This document shows, piece after piece, positions 40,080-48,963 of a stretch of DNA of 64,000 nt. Source of the stretch: Kluyvera sichuanensis (GTDB taxonomy: Bacteria > Pseudomonadota > Gammaproteobacteria > Enterobacterales > Enterobacteriaceae). Below the pieces are notes generated by a model. It was not told where the DNA came from and made no database searches. It was given only the letters and a program-made list of their open reading frames with translations. Every line of letters starts with the position of its first letter. The stretch's first letter is position 1. The stretch is taken from NCBI RefSeq assembly GCF_014218705.1, contig NZ_JABBJF010000001.1, positions 310,001 to 374,000 on the forward strand, given 5' to 3'. Made by a program: the position numbers and the translations under genes.

Positions 40080-40490
40080 ATGGGCGCGATTGATCAATTG
40101 ATGATGAGGTATCCGGGTGCCAACGCCTGGCAAATGGGAGATAGCCCGGAACTGGCCAACGAGCTTGCCGCGCTTATTAAACAAGGGCTGAAAACGGCCT
40201 CATGCGGCTCTTTATCTTCTTACCAGCAGGAAGTCTCAGCTCCCTTGATAGGGAGCTACAACATCATTCTTGATGGTCAGAATGTACCGGTATGCGTGAC
40301 CCGGCTTATTTCAATGCGGCTAGTGCGCTTTTGCGATGTAACGGCCGAGTTTGCGCGAAAAGAAGGTGAAGGCGATCTGAGCCTTGAATACTGGCAAAGG
40401 GAACATCAGCGATTTTTTACCCGCGAAGGTTATTTTTCGCATGATATGGAGCTTATCGCTGAGGAGTTTGAGGTTGTTGAAGTTCTGTAA
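40080..40490 (+). CDS. ASCH-domain protein
   Basis: The 136-residue protein has the ASCH fold features: a IKQGLKTASCGSL-like entry (about 33-45), a strand pair with NIILDGQNVPVCVTRLISM, and the GEGDLSLEYWQREHQRFF segment near 98-115 typical of the branch related to RNA-binding PUA domains. Some ASCH proteins bind RNA or hydrolyse N4-acetylcytidine (YqfB); this branch is longer and its activity unknown. It begins at ATG 40080 after an AGGGCTTGTA box. Flanked by REP elements. Confidence 0.8.
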   Translation: MGAIDQLMMRYPGANAWQMGDSPELANELAALIKQGLKTASCGSLSSYQQEVSAPLIGSYNIILDGQNVPVCVTRLISMRLVRFCDVTAEFARKEGEGDLSLEYWQREHQRFFTREGYFSHDMELIAEEFEVVEVL

Positions 40491-40597
40491 CTGGTCGATA
40501 TTTCCGAAATCGTAACCGGAGCATGATTCCAGTTAGAGCGTCTGCTATAGGCTGACAACGACGGAATTCCGCGCCGTTCAGGCATAAGCGAAGATCC

Positions 40598-40682
40598 CGT
40601 AGGCCTGATAAGCGAAGCGCCATCAGGCAATGTTTTTTCCATCGCGCCAACCCCGGCGTCGCTTCGCTCGGCCGGGCTACAA
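40598..40682. repeat. BIME between the ASCH gene and yebG
   Basis: One REP variant (GTAGGCCTGATAAGCGAAGC with GCCATCAGGCA) is followed by a second of the other subtype (CCAACCCCGGCGTCGCTTCG with CTCGGCCGGGCTACAA). They lie between convergent gene ends. Confidence 0.75.
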
Positions 40683-40698
40683 TGCGGCATGCGGGTAT

Positions 40699-41016
40699 TT
40701 AAGCGGCTTTAACCGCTTTGATTTTTTTACTGCCGGCGGTATCTGACTCGGGTTCATCTGTTTCAACAGGGGCACCGAGCTCAGGCAGTTTGCTGGTGCG
40801 CAAAATATGCTGCACCGCCACTTTCTGCTCGGCGAGATACATCCCAAGATCCTCCGCCTGTGTTTCATCCATTGACGTTCCGCTTTGCAGCAGCAAGTCA
40901 GTGAACGCTTCTGCCATGTCGAGAAGTTTGTCGTAAGCGTCAGCCTCTTTCTTACTGGCAAATGTCATTTTCTCTTCACCTTTTCTTACGACAACAAATT
41001 TTATTTCAACGGCCAT
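40699..41016 (-). CDS. yebG: SOS-induced protein YebG
   Basis: The 105 residues begin MAVEIKFVVVRKGEEKMTFASKKEADAYDK-like, as in E. coli YebG (96 residues). The central part AEQKVAVQHILRTSKLPE is also recognisable. The C-terminal tail is longer and rich in Lys, Glu and Asp. YebG is a small DNA-damage-inducible protein without known activity. A LexA box lies directly before its start codon, as in E. coli. Confidence 0.92.
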   Translation of the reverse strand: MAVEIKFVVVRKGEEKMTFASKKEADAYDKLLDMAEAFTDLLLQSGTSMDETQAEDLGMYLAEQKVAVQHILRTSKLPELGAPVETDEPESDTAGSKKIKAVKAA

Positions 41017-41031
41017 TATTTGCCCCTTGCA

Positions 41032-41047
41032 CTGTGATTATATCCAG
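41032..41047. promoter_or_regulatory. LexA (SOS) box of yebG
   Basis: CTG at 41032-41034 and CAG at 41045-41047 with ten bases between (TGATTATATC) fit the LexA consensus CTG-N10-CAG, with an AT-rich centre. It lies 15 bases before the yebG start. Confidence 0.9.
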
Positions 41048-41226
41048 TGTATCAGTTCTGTGTTTGTGTTGCAGGGAAAATGTGCATCTCATACCCTTAA
41101 ATATCCTCGTACCGACAAAAATGAAGGCGGTAAGAGGCGAAAAACCATTAAAACTATTCATTTGTTAATCCCGGTATCGCACTCTAGTCTGAGCAGACAC
41201 TCATTTTTTCCGCCGAGAAAACCAAC

Positions 41227-42120
41227 ATGTTCAAGGGGCTGTGCGCATTTCCTCTGACACCTCTCACCGAGGGTGAGATTGAAGAAAAATCCTTTATTTC
41301 ATTAATTGAAAATCTGGTTGCTGCTGGTGTGGACGCTATTGGTGCTCTGGGTTCTACCGGAAGCTATGCCTACCTTACCCGTGAGCAACGATATCAGGCC
41401 ACTAAACTAGCCGTCAGCACTGCCGCAAATATTCCGGTGATCACGAGCATTGGGCATGTCCGTTTTGAAGAGGTTGTACGCTTAGCGGAAGACGCGCAGA
41501 AAGCAGGGGTCAGCGGTGTATTACTCGCGCCGTTGTCTTATCAACCGCTCAGCACCGATGAAGTCTTTCGCTTTTATGAACGGATTTCCGCTGAGTTATC
41601 GGTTCCCCTCTGTATCTATGACAACCCGGCGACGACCAAATTTGAATTTACTGATGAGCTGCTAATAGCCCTGTCAGCACTGAACCAGGTTGGATCAATA
41701 AAACTCAGCGAGATCCCTGATAACCGGGAACTGGCGTTACAACGTATCGACAATCTAAAGACACGAGTAGCTAAAGGCGTCACGATTGGCATCAGTGGCG
41801 ACGCCCAATCCGCTAATGGGCTAATGTGGGGTTGTGATGTCTGGTATTCCGTCATAGGGGGCATGTTCCCACATTATTCGCTGGCTCTGACGCAGGCCGC
41901 GTTATCCCAGGATGAGCGCAAAACGCACAAGCTCAACAGTGACCTTAATCCTCTGTGGGCATTTTATCACCGCCACGGAAGTTTATGCGTTATTGCCACC
42001 GTTGCTGAAATCATGGGAGTGGTTGCATCTCCCTGCCTGCCATTTCCGCTTCAAACGCTAACCGGTGAGGAAAGGGCATCGTTGGTGCAGACGCTGAAAC
42101 AATTAGACTTCCTGTTATAA
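41227..42120 (+). CDS. DapA-family aldolase/lyase
   Basis: The 297-residue TIM-barrel protein belongs to the dihydrodipicolinate synthase/N-acetylneuraminate lyase family. The Schiff-base lysine is K159 (GSIKLSE) and the tyrosine is Y131 (CIYDNPATT). The substrate loop reads GSTGS (42-46) instead of G(T/S)TGE, and the DapA arginine after YNxPGRT is absent, so lysine synthesis is unlikely and a keto-acid aldolase role is more likely. Codon use is AT-richer than that of flanking backbone genes. No partner genes. ATG 41227 lacks a strong ribosome site. Confidence 0.8.
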   Translation: MFKGLCAFPLTPLTEGEIEEKSFISLIENLVAAGVDAIGALGSTGSYAYLTREQRYQATKLAVSTAANIPVITSIGHVRFEEVVRLAEDAQKAGVSGVLLAPLSYQPLSTDEVFRFYERISAELSVPLCIYDNPATTKFEFTDELLIALSALNQVGSIKLSEIPDNRELALQRIDNLKTRVAKGVTIGISGDAQSANGLMWGCDVWYSVIGGMFPHYSLALTQAALSQDERKTHKLNSDLNPLWAFYHRHGSLCVIATVAEIMGVVASPCLPFPLQTLTGEERASLVQTLKQLDFLL

Positions 42121-42155
42121 ACCGTTCTTTACAGGGGACGGTTGTTGGTTTTTTC
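42120..42155 (+). terminator. Terminator of the DapA-family gene
   Basis: AACCGTTC and GGACGGTT form a stem with one mismatch right at the stop codon, followed by GTTGGTTTTTT. Confidence 0.65.
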
Positions 42156-42448
42156 TATGGCAACGTCTCCTCCTTATGCTACCAAAAGCGCGATAGTTGG
42201 ATACTGAACTAGTCTGTAGGTCTGCTATGAGCGAGGAGCGGACGTCCGCAGTTGATCTCGTAGCCAAATAGCCGCATTACTAACATTGCGGCATGTTAAT
42301 CAATGGGGAGCATGTCATCCCGCGTGTATCGCCTGAGGAAAAGTTAGGTGAGATCCCATGTTTACGTTCAATCTAAAATTTGCAATTACTATTCAATAAG
42401 ATAAGTAAATCTGCATCTTTTCACTTGTTTAATTACATTCCCCACACC
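42156..42448. other. AT-rich gap left of the TetR regulon
   Basis: No gene seen. A small hairpin GCCGCA (42271-42276) and TGCGGC (42287-42292) is present. The region forms the left edge of the regulon that begins with the operator at 42449. Confidence 0.4.
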
Positions 42449-42476
42449 TATAATGAGTAAGTACTTACGCATTATA
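42449..42476. promoter_or_regulatory. TetR-type operator 1, before the exported hydrolase
   Basis: A 28-base palindrome whose halves TATAATGAGTAAGT and ACTTACGCATTATA agree with each other at 13 of 14 positions. Three more sites at 43632, 52049 and 54697 share it, and a weaker one lies at 44447. It ends 79 bases before the hydrolase ATG at 42556 and embeds TATAAT, so binding would block the promoter. Confidence 0.8.
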
Positions 42477-42555
42477 GGGTTTGTGATTGTACAGTGTTGG
42501 CATCAAGATGCCTTCCCTGCGGTCTGGCCCTGACGAACCAGAGGCAGGAGAAGGC

Positions 42556-43557
42556 ATGAGAATTAAACGTAGTTTCAGTGCATTGTGTGCAGCCGCAATG
42601 ATGACCATGATGTCAATGGGGACGGCCAACAGCGCCGCATCAGAGGTAGCTGTGCAAAATGTGAGTTTTACGAACCATCTGGGCATACGTCTGGCCGGTA
42701 ATATCCGCTATCCGGACGGGTTTGATAAGACCCACAAATATCCGGCAATTATAACCGTTCCGCCTGCAGGTGGGGCTAAAGAACAAACCGCTGGCCTCTA
42801 TGCGCAAAAAATGGCGGAAGCGGGTTATATCACCGTTACGATGGATGCGTCCTACCAGGGTGAAAGTGGTGGGGAACCACGCTACCAGGAAAATCCGATT
42901 GCGCGAGTTGAGGATGTCCGTGCTGCCGTTGATTACCTGGTAAGCCTGCCTTATGTCGATACGGATAACATCGGCGTACTGGGCATTTGTGCTGGCGGTG
43001 GGTACGCAGTAAGTGCAGCAATGTCTGAGCGTCGTATTAAAGCTGTTGGGGTGGTTGTGCCAGTGAACGCGGGTCGTGAAATGCGTGCCGGCGGCGCGGA
43101 AGCCACTATCGCGTCTTTGCAGGAGGTAGCGAAACAACGTACAGCTGAAGCACAGGGTGAAGAACCCATGATCATTCCATTCATTCCTGATGAGTACAAA
43201 ACCTCCGATGATATCGATCTACGTGAAGCATGGCAGTACTACCGTACCGAACGGGGCTCGGTTCCTAACTGGCAAAACAAAATGCGATTCACAGGGATGG
43301 ATGCGGTCATTGTCTTTGATGCCTTTTACTTATCAGACACGTTACTGACGCAACCCCTGCAGATCGTCACTGGCAGCAAGCTGGGCGCGTTCGGTTCTAA
43401 AAAAGACGGACATGACCTGTACCAGCGCGCAGCGTCAAAACATAAAGACCTGTTGGTACTGGACGGAGCATCCCACTTTGACCTGTACGATAAGCCTGAA
43501 TATGTAAACCAGGCAGTCAGTAAGCTGACGACGTTCTATAAGACATACCTTAAATAA
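42556..43557 (+). CDS. Exported alpha/beta hydrolase with Cys nucleophile
   Basis: The 333-residue precursor starts with a Sec signal (MRIKRSFSALCAAAMMTMMS..., cleavage near 28). The mature hydrolase has the elbow GICAGGGY with C145 where most relatives have Ser, as in dienelactone hydrolases, an upstream oxyanion segment PPAGG (69-73) and a late histidine in DGASHFDLYD. It should cleave an ester or lactone in the periplasm; the substrate is unknown. ATG 42556 follows AGGAG. It is the first gene of the palindrome-marked regulon. A hairpin (GTGCCTGT...ACAGGCAC, 43571-43591) follows its stop. Confidence 0.82.
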   Translation: MRIKRSFSALCAAAMMTMMSMGTANSAASEVAVQNVSFTNHLGIRLAGNIRYPDGFDKTHKYPAIITVPPAGGAKEQTAGLYAQKMAEAGYITVTMDASYQGESGGEPRYQENPIARVEDVRAAVDYLVSLPYVDTDNIGVLGICAGGGYAVSAAMSERRIKAVGVVVPVNAGREMRAGGAEATIASLQEVAKQRTAEAQGEEPMIIPFIPDEYKTSDDIDLREAWQYYRTERGSVPNWQNKMRFTGMDAVIVFDAFYLSDTLLTQPLQIVTGSKLGAFGSKKDGHDLYQRAASKHKDLLVLDGASHFDLYDKPEYVNQAVSKLTTFYKTYLK

Positions 43558-43631
43558 AACCGGTTAACGGGTGCCTGTAAAGAACAGGCACTTGCTGCCA
43601 GGAAAGAGGTTGCAACAAACGGGCGCTGCTT

Positions 43632-43659
43632 TATAATGAGTGATTACTTTTTTATTTTA
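43632..43659. promoter_or_regulatory. TetR-type operator 2, before tetR
   Basis: The left half TATAATGAGTGATT is close to operator 1; the right half is decayed and T-rich (8 of 14 symmetric positions). It lies 41 bases before the tetR ATG, which suggests autoregulation with weaker binding. Confidence 0.6.
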
Positions 43660-43699
43660 TCCGAATCCACTGGGTTCCTTATTTACAGGTTTACGTGAG

Positions 43700-44263
43700 A
43701 TGGCAAGACCTCGTAGTGAAGAAAAAGCACAGGCAATTCTTGAAGCAGCAAGCATATGTTTTGCTGAACGCGGAATGAGTGCATCGACCGCAATGATTGC
43801 AAAACATGCGGGATTGTCTGAAGGGACTTTGTTTCGTTATTTTCCAAGCAAAGATGAATTAATAAACGAACTCTACATGTATCTGAAAAAAGACTTGTGT
43901 GCATATCTTTCTGACGGCTTTTCGCCGACAGCCTCACTGGAGGCGCGGGCCCGCTTTTTATGGTTCAGCTATATTTCATGGGGAATCAAAAATCCAGCGG
44001 CAAATATTACCCTCAGTCACCTTGATATTGGTGACCTCATTAATCCCGAACTAAAGCAGAAAGCCGCTCAGTATTTCCCGGATATGGGCGTGGATGAGGC
44101 CTTCGTGCAGAGCCCGGTATTTTCCGGTATCAGCCGGGACTTCGCCGACTCGGTTTTTCAGTCACTCGCTGACTCGACCGTTAAGTTTGCCACAAAAGAT
44201 CCCGGGAACGCCGAATCCTACAAAGAGGCTGGTTTTGCTGTGTTCTGGAAAATGATTAAATAA
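43700..44263 (+). CDS. TetR/AcrR-family repressor
   Basis: The 187 residues begin MARPRSEEKAQAILEAASICF and hold the TetR helix-turn-helix at about 28-50 (STAMIAKHAGLSEGTLFRYFPSK). The C-terminal half is a variable ligand pocket. Its gene lies between the exported hydrolase and the RND operon and carries one of the shared palindromes, so it is the natural repressor of the regulon. ATG 43700 gives the usual N-terminus; the frame starts at 43640 within the promoter. A clear terminator follows. Confidence 0.88.
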   Translation: MARPRSEEKAQAILEAASICFAERGMSASTAMIAKHAGLSEGTLFRYFPSKDELINELYMYLKKDLCAYLSDGFSPTASLEARARFLWFSYISWGIKNPAANITLSHLDIGDLINPELKQKAAQYFPDMGVDEAFVQSPVFSGISRDFADSVFQSLADSTVKFATKDPGNAESYKEAGFAVFWKMIK

Positions 44264-44271
44264 CAATGCAT

Positions 44272-44306
44272 TGCCCCGCACAGTGTTTAATTACGCGGGG
44301 CATTTT
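44272..44306 (+). terminator. Terminator of tetR
   Basis: TGCCCCGC (44272-44279) and GCGGGGCA (44295-44302) form a perfect stem followed by TTTT. It separates tetR from the RND operon. Confidence 0.85.
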
Positions 44307-44446
44307 CAGTGCCGATATTTACGGCCTTTATCTGATTATTTGAACTCGACATAACAGTTGATTGCAGCGTATTTTTATTCTTGCTAATTACCTGGCAGGG
44401 TGAGTGCTGGGTGTTCGGCAGGTGAAAAATGCCTTAATAAAAATAC

Positions 44447-44473
44447 CAATGAGCGAGTTGGTTAGCCATTTTA
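44447..44473. promoter_or_regulatory. Weak fifth copy of the palindrome before the RND operon
   Basis: CAATGAGCGAGT agrees with the operator left half at 9 of 12 positions, and GGTTAGCCATTTTA agrees with the right half at 10 of 14 when one base is inserted at the centre. It lies about 100 bases before the adaptor ATG. The match is weak and could be chance. Confidence 0.4.
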
Positions 44474-44572
44474 ATTTTTTATATCTACATCTGATATCAG
44501 ACGTGGTGTGTATTTGTGCGCGTATATATCTCATGGTTTTTTATTCATCAGGACTTTACAGGACCAGGTACA

Positions 44573-45784
44573 ATGAACATTTTCAGCACAAAATTTACTG
44601 AGTTAAAATTAGTAACTTTCACTTTTCCCCGAAAGAAAATAGCCCTCGTGCTGTTCCCGTTGTTAATTGCCGGTTGTGATGGCGCGACACCGGAGACCCA
44701 GGAAGCACCACCGGTCAGTGTTGAATCAGTCACCGTTAAAGAACAACCCTTTAAGCTTCAGACCACGTTACCTGGTCGCATAGAGCCCTTGCGAGTGGCT
44801 GAAGTCAGGGCGAGGGTAGCCGGCATTGTGCTGAGTCGCGATTTCCAGGAAGGGACGATGGTGAAAGCCGGACAAATTCTCTATCAAATCGATCCCGCAT
44901 CATTCCAGATGGCATTATCACGGGCACAGGGTGATCTGGCGAGGGCTGATGCTGCCGTCAGTGATGCCGAAGCGGTGCTGCGTCGCTACAAACCTCTGGT
45001 GAAAATAGATGCGGTGAGCCGTCAGGATTTTGATAACGCCCAGACCACCCTTAAATCTGCTCAGGCTACAAGGCAGTCTGCACTTGCAGATGTTCAGACC
45101 GCAAAGTTGAACCTTGATTACGCCACTGTACGCGCGCCGATTTCCGGTCGCATTGGCCGTGCACTGGTGACTGAAGGCGCACTGGTCGGTCAGAATGAAG
45201 CCACGCCACTGGCGACAATCCAGCAAATTGACTCAGTTTATGCCGATTTCCAGCAGCCTGTTGCCGAAGCACTGCGTCTGCGTTCTGAGTACGAAAAATT
45301 AGAGCCTGCTCATCCTTCCGGCAACGGCCAGAAAATTTCCCTTATCACCGATGGCTCAGATGAGACACATGAAGGCCGTTTGCTTTTTAGCGAAATCACG
45401 GTGAGTCGTGAAACCGGGCAGTTCCTGATGCGTGGCGAATTTCCAAACAAAAACGGCGCGTTATTACCAGGCATGTATGTGCGGATTCATCTGACCCAGG
45501 CTGTAGACCCAGACGCCATTCTGATACCCCAGCGTGCAGTTCATCGCAACAGTGAGGGCATCGCTCAGGTGTTTATCATTGGCGACGATAATGTTGTACA
45601 GGAGCGGGAAATCAGAACAGGGGTGATGCAGGACTCCCGCTGGCAGATTATTCATGGATTAAAGGAAGGCGACCGCGTTGTCACCGGAGGAACGGTGAGT
45701 CCTGGTCTTAAGGTCACGGAATCAAAGAGTAACGGGGTTTCCGGGAATGAAGAAAGTATACCTCTGAACACAGCCCTGAACTGA
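44573..45784 (+). CDS. RND efflux adaptor lipoprotein (AcrA/MexA type)
   Basis: The 403-residue membrane fusion protein bridges the inner-membrane pump and outer-membrane channel in the periplasm. The signal has an unusually long N-region before lipobox LIAGC (C35). Next come lipoyl half-motifs (LPGRIEPLRVAEVRARVAG, about 62-80, and VRAPISGRIGRALV), a coiled-coil hairpin between them (ALSRAQGDLARADAAVSDAEAVL...) and C-terminal beta-barrel and proximal domains. ATG 44573 was selected. Forty-two bases separate it from the pump gene. Confidence 0.92.
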   Translation: MNIFSTKFTELKLVTFTFPRKKIALVLFPLLIAGCDGATPETQEAPPVSVESVTVKEQPFKLQTTLPGRIEPLRVAEVRARVAGIVLSRDFQEGTMVKAGQILYQIDPASFQMALSRAQGDLARADAAVSDAEAVLRRYKPLVKIDAVSRQDFDNAQTTLKSAQATRQSALADVQTAKLNLDYATVRAPISGRIGRALVTEGALVGQNEATPLATIQQIDSVYADFQQPVAEALRLRSEYEKLEPAHPSGNGQKISLITDGSDETHEGRLLFSEITVSRETGQFLMRGEFPNKNGALLPGMYVRIHLTQAVDPDAILIPQRAVHRNSEGIAQVFIIGDDNVVQEREIRTGVMQDSRWQIIHGLKEGDRVVTGGTVSPGLKVTESKSNGVSGNEESIPLNTALN

Positions 45785-45825
45785 TGGTTGTTTACCTGAA
45801 TTCATTCCTGTAAGGAAAACGTATC

Positions 45826-48800
45826 ATGCCGAAGTTTTTTATCGACCGTCCCAACTTTGCCTGGGTGATCGCCATCTTTATCACACTGGCTGGGTTACTG
45901 GCCATCCGCTTGTTGCCTGTATCTCAGTTCCCTGTGGTGGCACCACCACAAATAATGATCTCCGCAACCTATCCTGGTGCCTCAGCGACGATGGTCGTGG
46001 ATTCCGTCACCAGTGTTATCGAAGAGGAATTAAATGGCGCTAGAGGGCTTCTGTACTTTGATTCCAGCGCGAGTTCAGCCGGCACTGCCGAAATTACGGT
46101 GACGTTTGAGCCGGGTACCGATCCGGACCTGGCCCAGGTTGACGTACAAAACAGACTGCAGAATGCGCAGTCACGCCTCCCTTCATCTGTCGTCCAGCAG
46201 GGTATACACGTCGAACAGGCCAACTCAGGGTTCCTGTTACTCTACACGCTTGGCTATAAAGAGGGGGGCGATCAGAATATGGTCGCGCTGGCTGATTATG
46301 CCGTGCGAAACGTCAACAATGAGATCAGCCGTATTCCCGGAGTGGGCCGTGTTCAGTTCTTTGGTGCAGAAGCGGCCATGCGTATCTGGGTTGATCCGCA
46401 AAAACTGGTGGGCTACGGGCTCTCTGTTGCTGACGTGAACAGTGCTATTGCCGCACAGAACGTTCAGGTCCCTGCCGGCAGTTTTGGCAGTCGTCCGGGA
46501 ACTGCAGAGCAGGAGTTGACCGCTACTATTGCGGTAAAAGGCATGCTGGAAACACCGGAGGAATTTGGCCGTATTGTCCTCAGATCCAATGAAAATGGGG
46601 CAAAAGTGACACTGGCTGATGTCGCCCGGATAGAAATTGGAAGACAGGATTACAATTTTGACACAGTAATTGATGGCAAAACCGCTGTCGGGGCTGCAGT
46701 ACAGCTTGCACCCGGCGCGAATGCAATCCAGACCGCAAGAGCGGTAAAAGCACGTCTTCAGGAGCTCTCTCCAGGCTTCCCGTCAGGTGTCGATTTTGCA
46801 GTGCCGTATGACACGTCAACGTTTGTTGGGGTGGCCATTGAAAAGGTTATTCATACGCTGATCGAAGCGATTGTACTGGTCTTCGTGGTCATGTTCCTTT
46901 TTCTGCAGAACATCCGTTATACGCTTATACCCACCATTGTTGTGCCTGTCTGTCTTGCGGGTACCCTGACACTGATGTACGCGCTTGGCTTCTCCGTCAA
47001 CATGATGACCATGTTCGGGATGGTGCTGGCGATAGGCATCCTGGTCGATGACGCAATCGTCGTGGTGGAAAACGTTGAGCGCATCATGGCGGAGGAAGGG
47101 CTGCCTCCGAGACTGGCCACCATTAAGGCCATGCAACAGGTATCTGGTGCGATTGTTGGTATTACCATCGCGCTGGCATCGGTGTTTTTGCCGCTCGCTT
47201 TCATGAGTGGTTCTGTTGGCGTGATTTACCAGCAGTTTTCACTGACACTGGTCGTTTCCATTCTTTTCTCTGGCTTCCTGGCACTGACGCTGACGCCGGC
47301 ACTTTGCGCCACCATTCTGAAAGCCATACCGCAGGGACATCATGAAGAAAAGAAAGGTTTCTTTGGCTGGTTTAACCGTAAATTCGCCACACTAACCGAC
47401 CGATTTACCTGGCTCAATGGTTATCTGGTTCGCCGAAGTGGGCGCTTTATGCTCATTTATGCGGCGATTGTTGCCGCGCTGGCCATTAGCTACACAAGGT
47501 TGCCGGAATCATTCGTTCCCGTTGAAGACCAGGGCTTTTATCTCGTAAACCTGCAACTCCCTGCCGGGGCAACTTATGCGCGAACCGAAAAAGCCACGGA
47601 AGAACTGAACAAGTACGTTCTGGAAAGAGAGGCGACGGCGAATACTGCGTTCCTGCTCGGCTACAGCTTCTTCGGGAACGGCGAGAATGCTGCGATGGGA
47701 TTCGTGACGCTGAATGACTGGTCAACACGTTCGACTACCGCATCAGAAGAGGCAGCGGCCTTCAATGCCCGATTCGCTCAGTTGAGTGACGGACAAAGCA
47801 TGGCAATTGATCCCCCTCCAGTTGAAGGGCTGGGTAATGCGGGTGGATTTGCACTTCGCTTACAGGATCGTGGCGGGATTGGGCATAAGGCACTGCTTGC
47901 GGCCAGAGATAAGCTGCTGGCCGCAGCAAACCAGTCACCTGTGATTGCCTATGCCATGATGGAAGGCCTTGAAGACGCACCTGAACTGAATCTGCATATC
48001 GACCGTGAGAAAGCGGAAGCGCTGGGCGTGAGTTTCTCATCCATTAATGCTGCAATATCCAGCGCGTTTGGTTCAGCGTCTGTTGCTGATTTTTCGAATG
48101 CCGGAAGACAGCAGCGCGTTGTGGTGCAGGCTGACAAGCAGGATCGCATGACGCCGGACACGCTTCTCAAACTGTATGCCCCCAACAGAAACGGTGAACA
48201 GGTGCCACTAAGTTCCTTTGTCTCGATGGCCTGGGAAAATGCTCCGGTCCAGCTCGCCAGATACAACGGCTATCCATCGATCCGTATTTCCGGTGATGCC
48301 GCCCCCGGACACAGCAGCGGTGAGGCAATGGCTGAAATGGAACGCATTGTGAAAACTTTACCTGTGGGTGTGGGCTACGAATGGACCGGCCTGTCACTTC
48401 AGGAGAAGCTTGCCGGTGCACAGGCTCCAATGTTGATCGCGTTATCCTTCACTGTGGTCTTCCTGTTGCTGGTCGCGTTATACGAGAGCTGGGCAATTCC
48501 TGCTGCGGTTATGCTGATTGTTCCTATCGGCGCGCTGGGGGCGGTTCTGGCTGTCACCGCGCTGGGCATGCCAAATGATGTGTATTTCAAGGTTGGTCTG
48601 ATTACCATCATTGGCCTGTCCGCCAAAAATGCCATTCTGATTGTTGAATTTGCCAAAAGTCTTCATGAGAAGGGGGCAAGTGTGCGGGGTGCCGCAATGG
48701 AAGCCGTCAGGCTGCGTTTCCGTCCCATTATCATGACGTCACTGGCATTTATTCTCGGCGTGGTTCCTCTTGCAGTGGCAACTGGGGCAGGCGCAGCCAG

Positions 48801-48963
48801 CCAGCACGCCATCGGTATTGGTGTTATTGGGGGAATGATATCGGCCACCTTGCTGGGAGTCATTTTCGTCCCCGTATTTTTTGTCTGGGTACTGAGCCAT
48901 TTCTCCCGTAAAAAACAGAATGTCCCTGTGACGCCTCAGGCCTGCCACGGAGATAGCCACTGA
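45826..48963 (+). CDS. RND (HAE1) efflux pump, inner-membrane subunit
   Basis: The 1045 residues have the AcrB plan: helix 1 from residue 10 (FAWVIAIFITLAGLLAI), two large periplasmic loops and twelve helices. The proton-relay pair is present in LVDDAIVVVENVER, and the lysine in GLSAKNAILIVEF. It should export hydrophobic or amphiphilic compounds. It resembles AcrB/MexB/AdeB rather than OqxB. EefB of Klebsiella/Enterobacter is a candidate relative that I cannot confirm. The stop overlaps the channel gene start by one base. Confidence 0.94.
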   Translation: MPKFFIDRPNFAWVIAIFITLAGLLAIRLLPVSQFPVVAPPQIMISATYPGASATMVVDSVTSVIEEELNGARGLLYFDSSASSAGTAEITVTFEPGTDPDLAQVDVQNRLQNAQSRLPSSVVQQGIHVEQANSGFLLLYTLGYKEGGDQNMVALADYAVRNVNNEISRIPGVGRVQFFGAEAAMRIWVDPQKLVGYGLSVADVNSAIAAQNVQVPAGSFGSRPGTAEQELTATIAVKGMLETPEEFGRIVLRSNENGAKVTLADVARIEIGRQDYNFDTVIDGKTAVGAAVQLAPGANAIQTARAVKARLQELSPGFPSGVDFAVPYDTSTFVGVAIEKVIHTLIEAIVLVFVVMFLFLQNIRYTLIPTIVVPVCLAGTLTLMYALGFSVNMMTMFGMVLAIGILVDDAIVVVENVERIMAEEGLPPRLATIKAMQQVSGAIVGITIALASVFLPLAFMSGSVGVIYQQFSLTLVVSILFSGFLALTLTPALCATILKAIPQGHHEEKKGFFGWFNRKFATLTDRFTWLNGYLVRRSGRFMLIYAAIVAALAISYTRLPESFVPVEDQGFYLVNLQLPAGATYARTEKATEELNKYVLEREATANTAFLLGYSFFGNGENAAMGFVTLNDWSTRSTTASEEAAAFNARFAQLSDGQSMAIDPPPVEGLGNAGGFALRLQDRGGIGHKALLAARDKLLAAANQSPVIAYAMMEGLEDAPELNLHIDREKAEALGVSFSSINAAISSAFGSASVADFSNAGRQQRVVVQADKQDRMTPDTLLKLYAPNRNGEQVPLSSFVSMAWENAPVQLARYNGYPSIRISGDAAPGHSSGEAMAEMERIVKTLPVGVGYEWTGLSLQEKLAGAQAPMLIALSFTVVFLLLVALYESWAIPAAVMLIVPIGALGAVLAVTALGMPNDVYFKVGLITIIGLSAKNAILIVEFAKSLHEKGASVRGAAMEAVRLRFRPIIMTSLAFILGVVPLAVATGAGAASQHAIGIGVIGGMISATLLGVIFVPVFFVWVLSHFSRKKQNVPVTPQACHGDSH

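Noticed and set aside
45826-48963. The RND pump as OqxB
   Set aside because: The N-terminal sequence and loops follow AcrB/MexB/AdeB-type pumps rather than OqxB, and the operon contains an outer-membrane channel gene, which oqxAB lacks.
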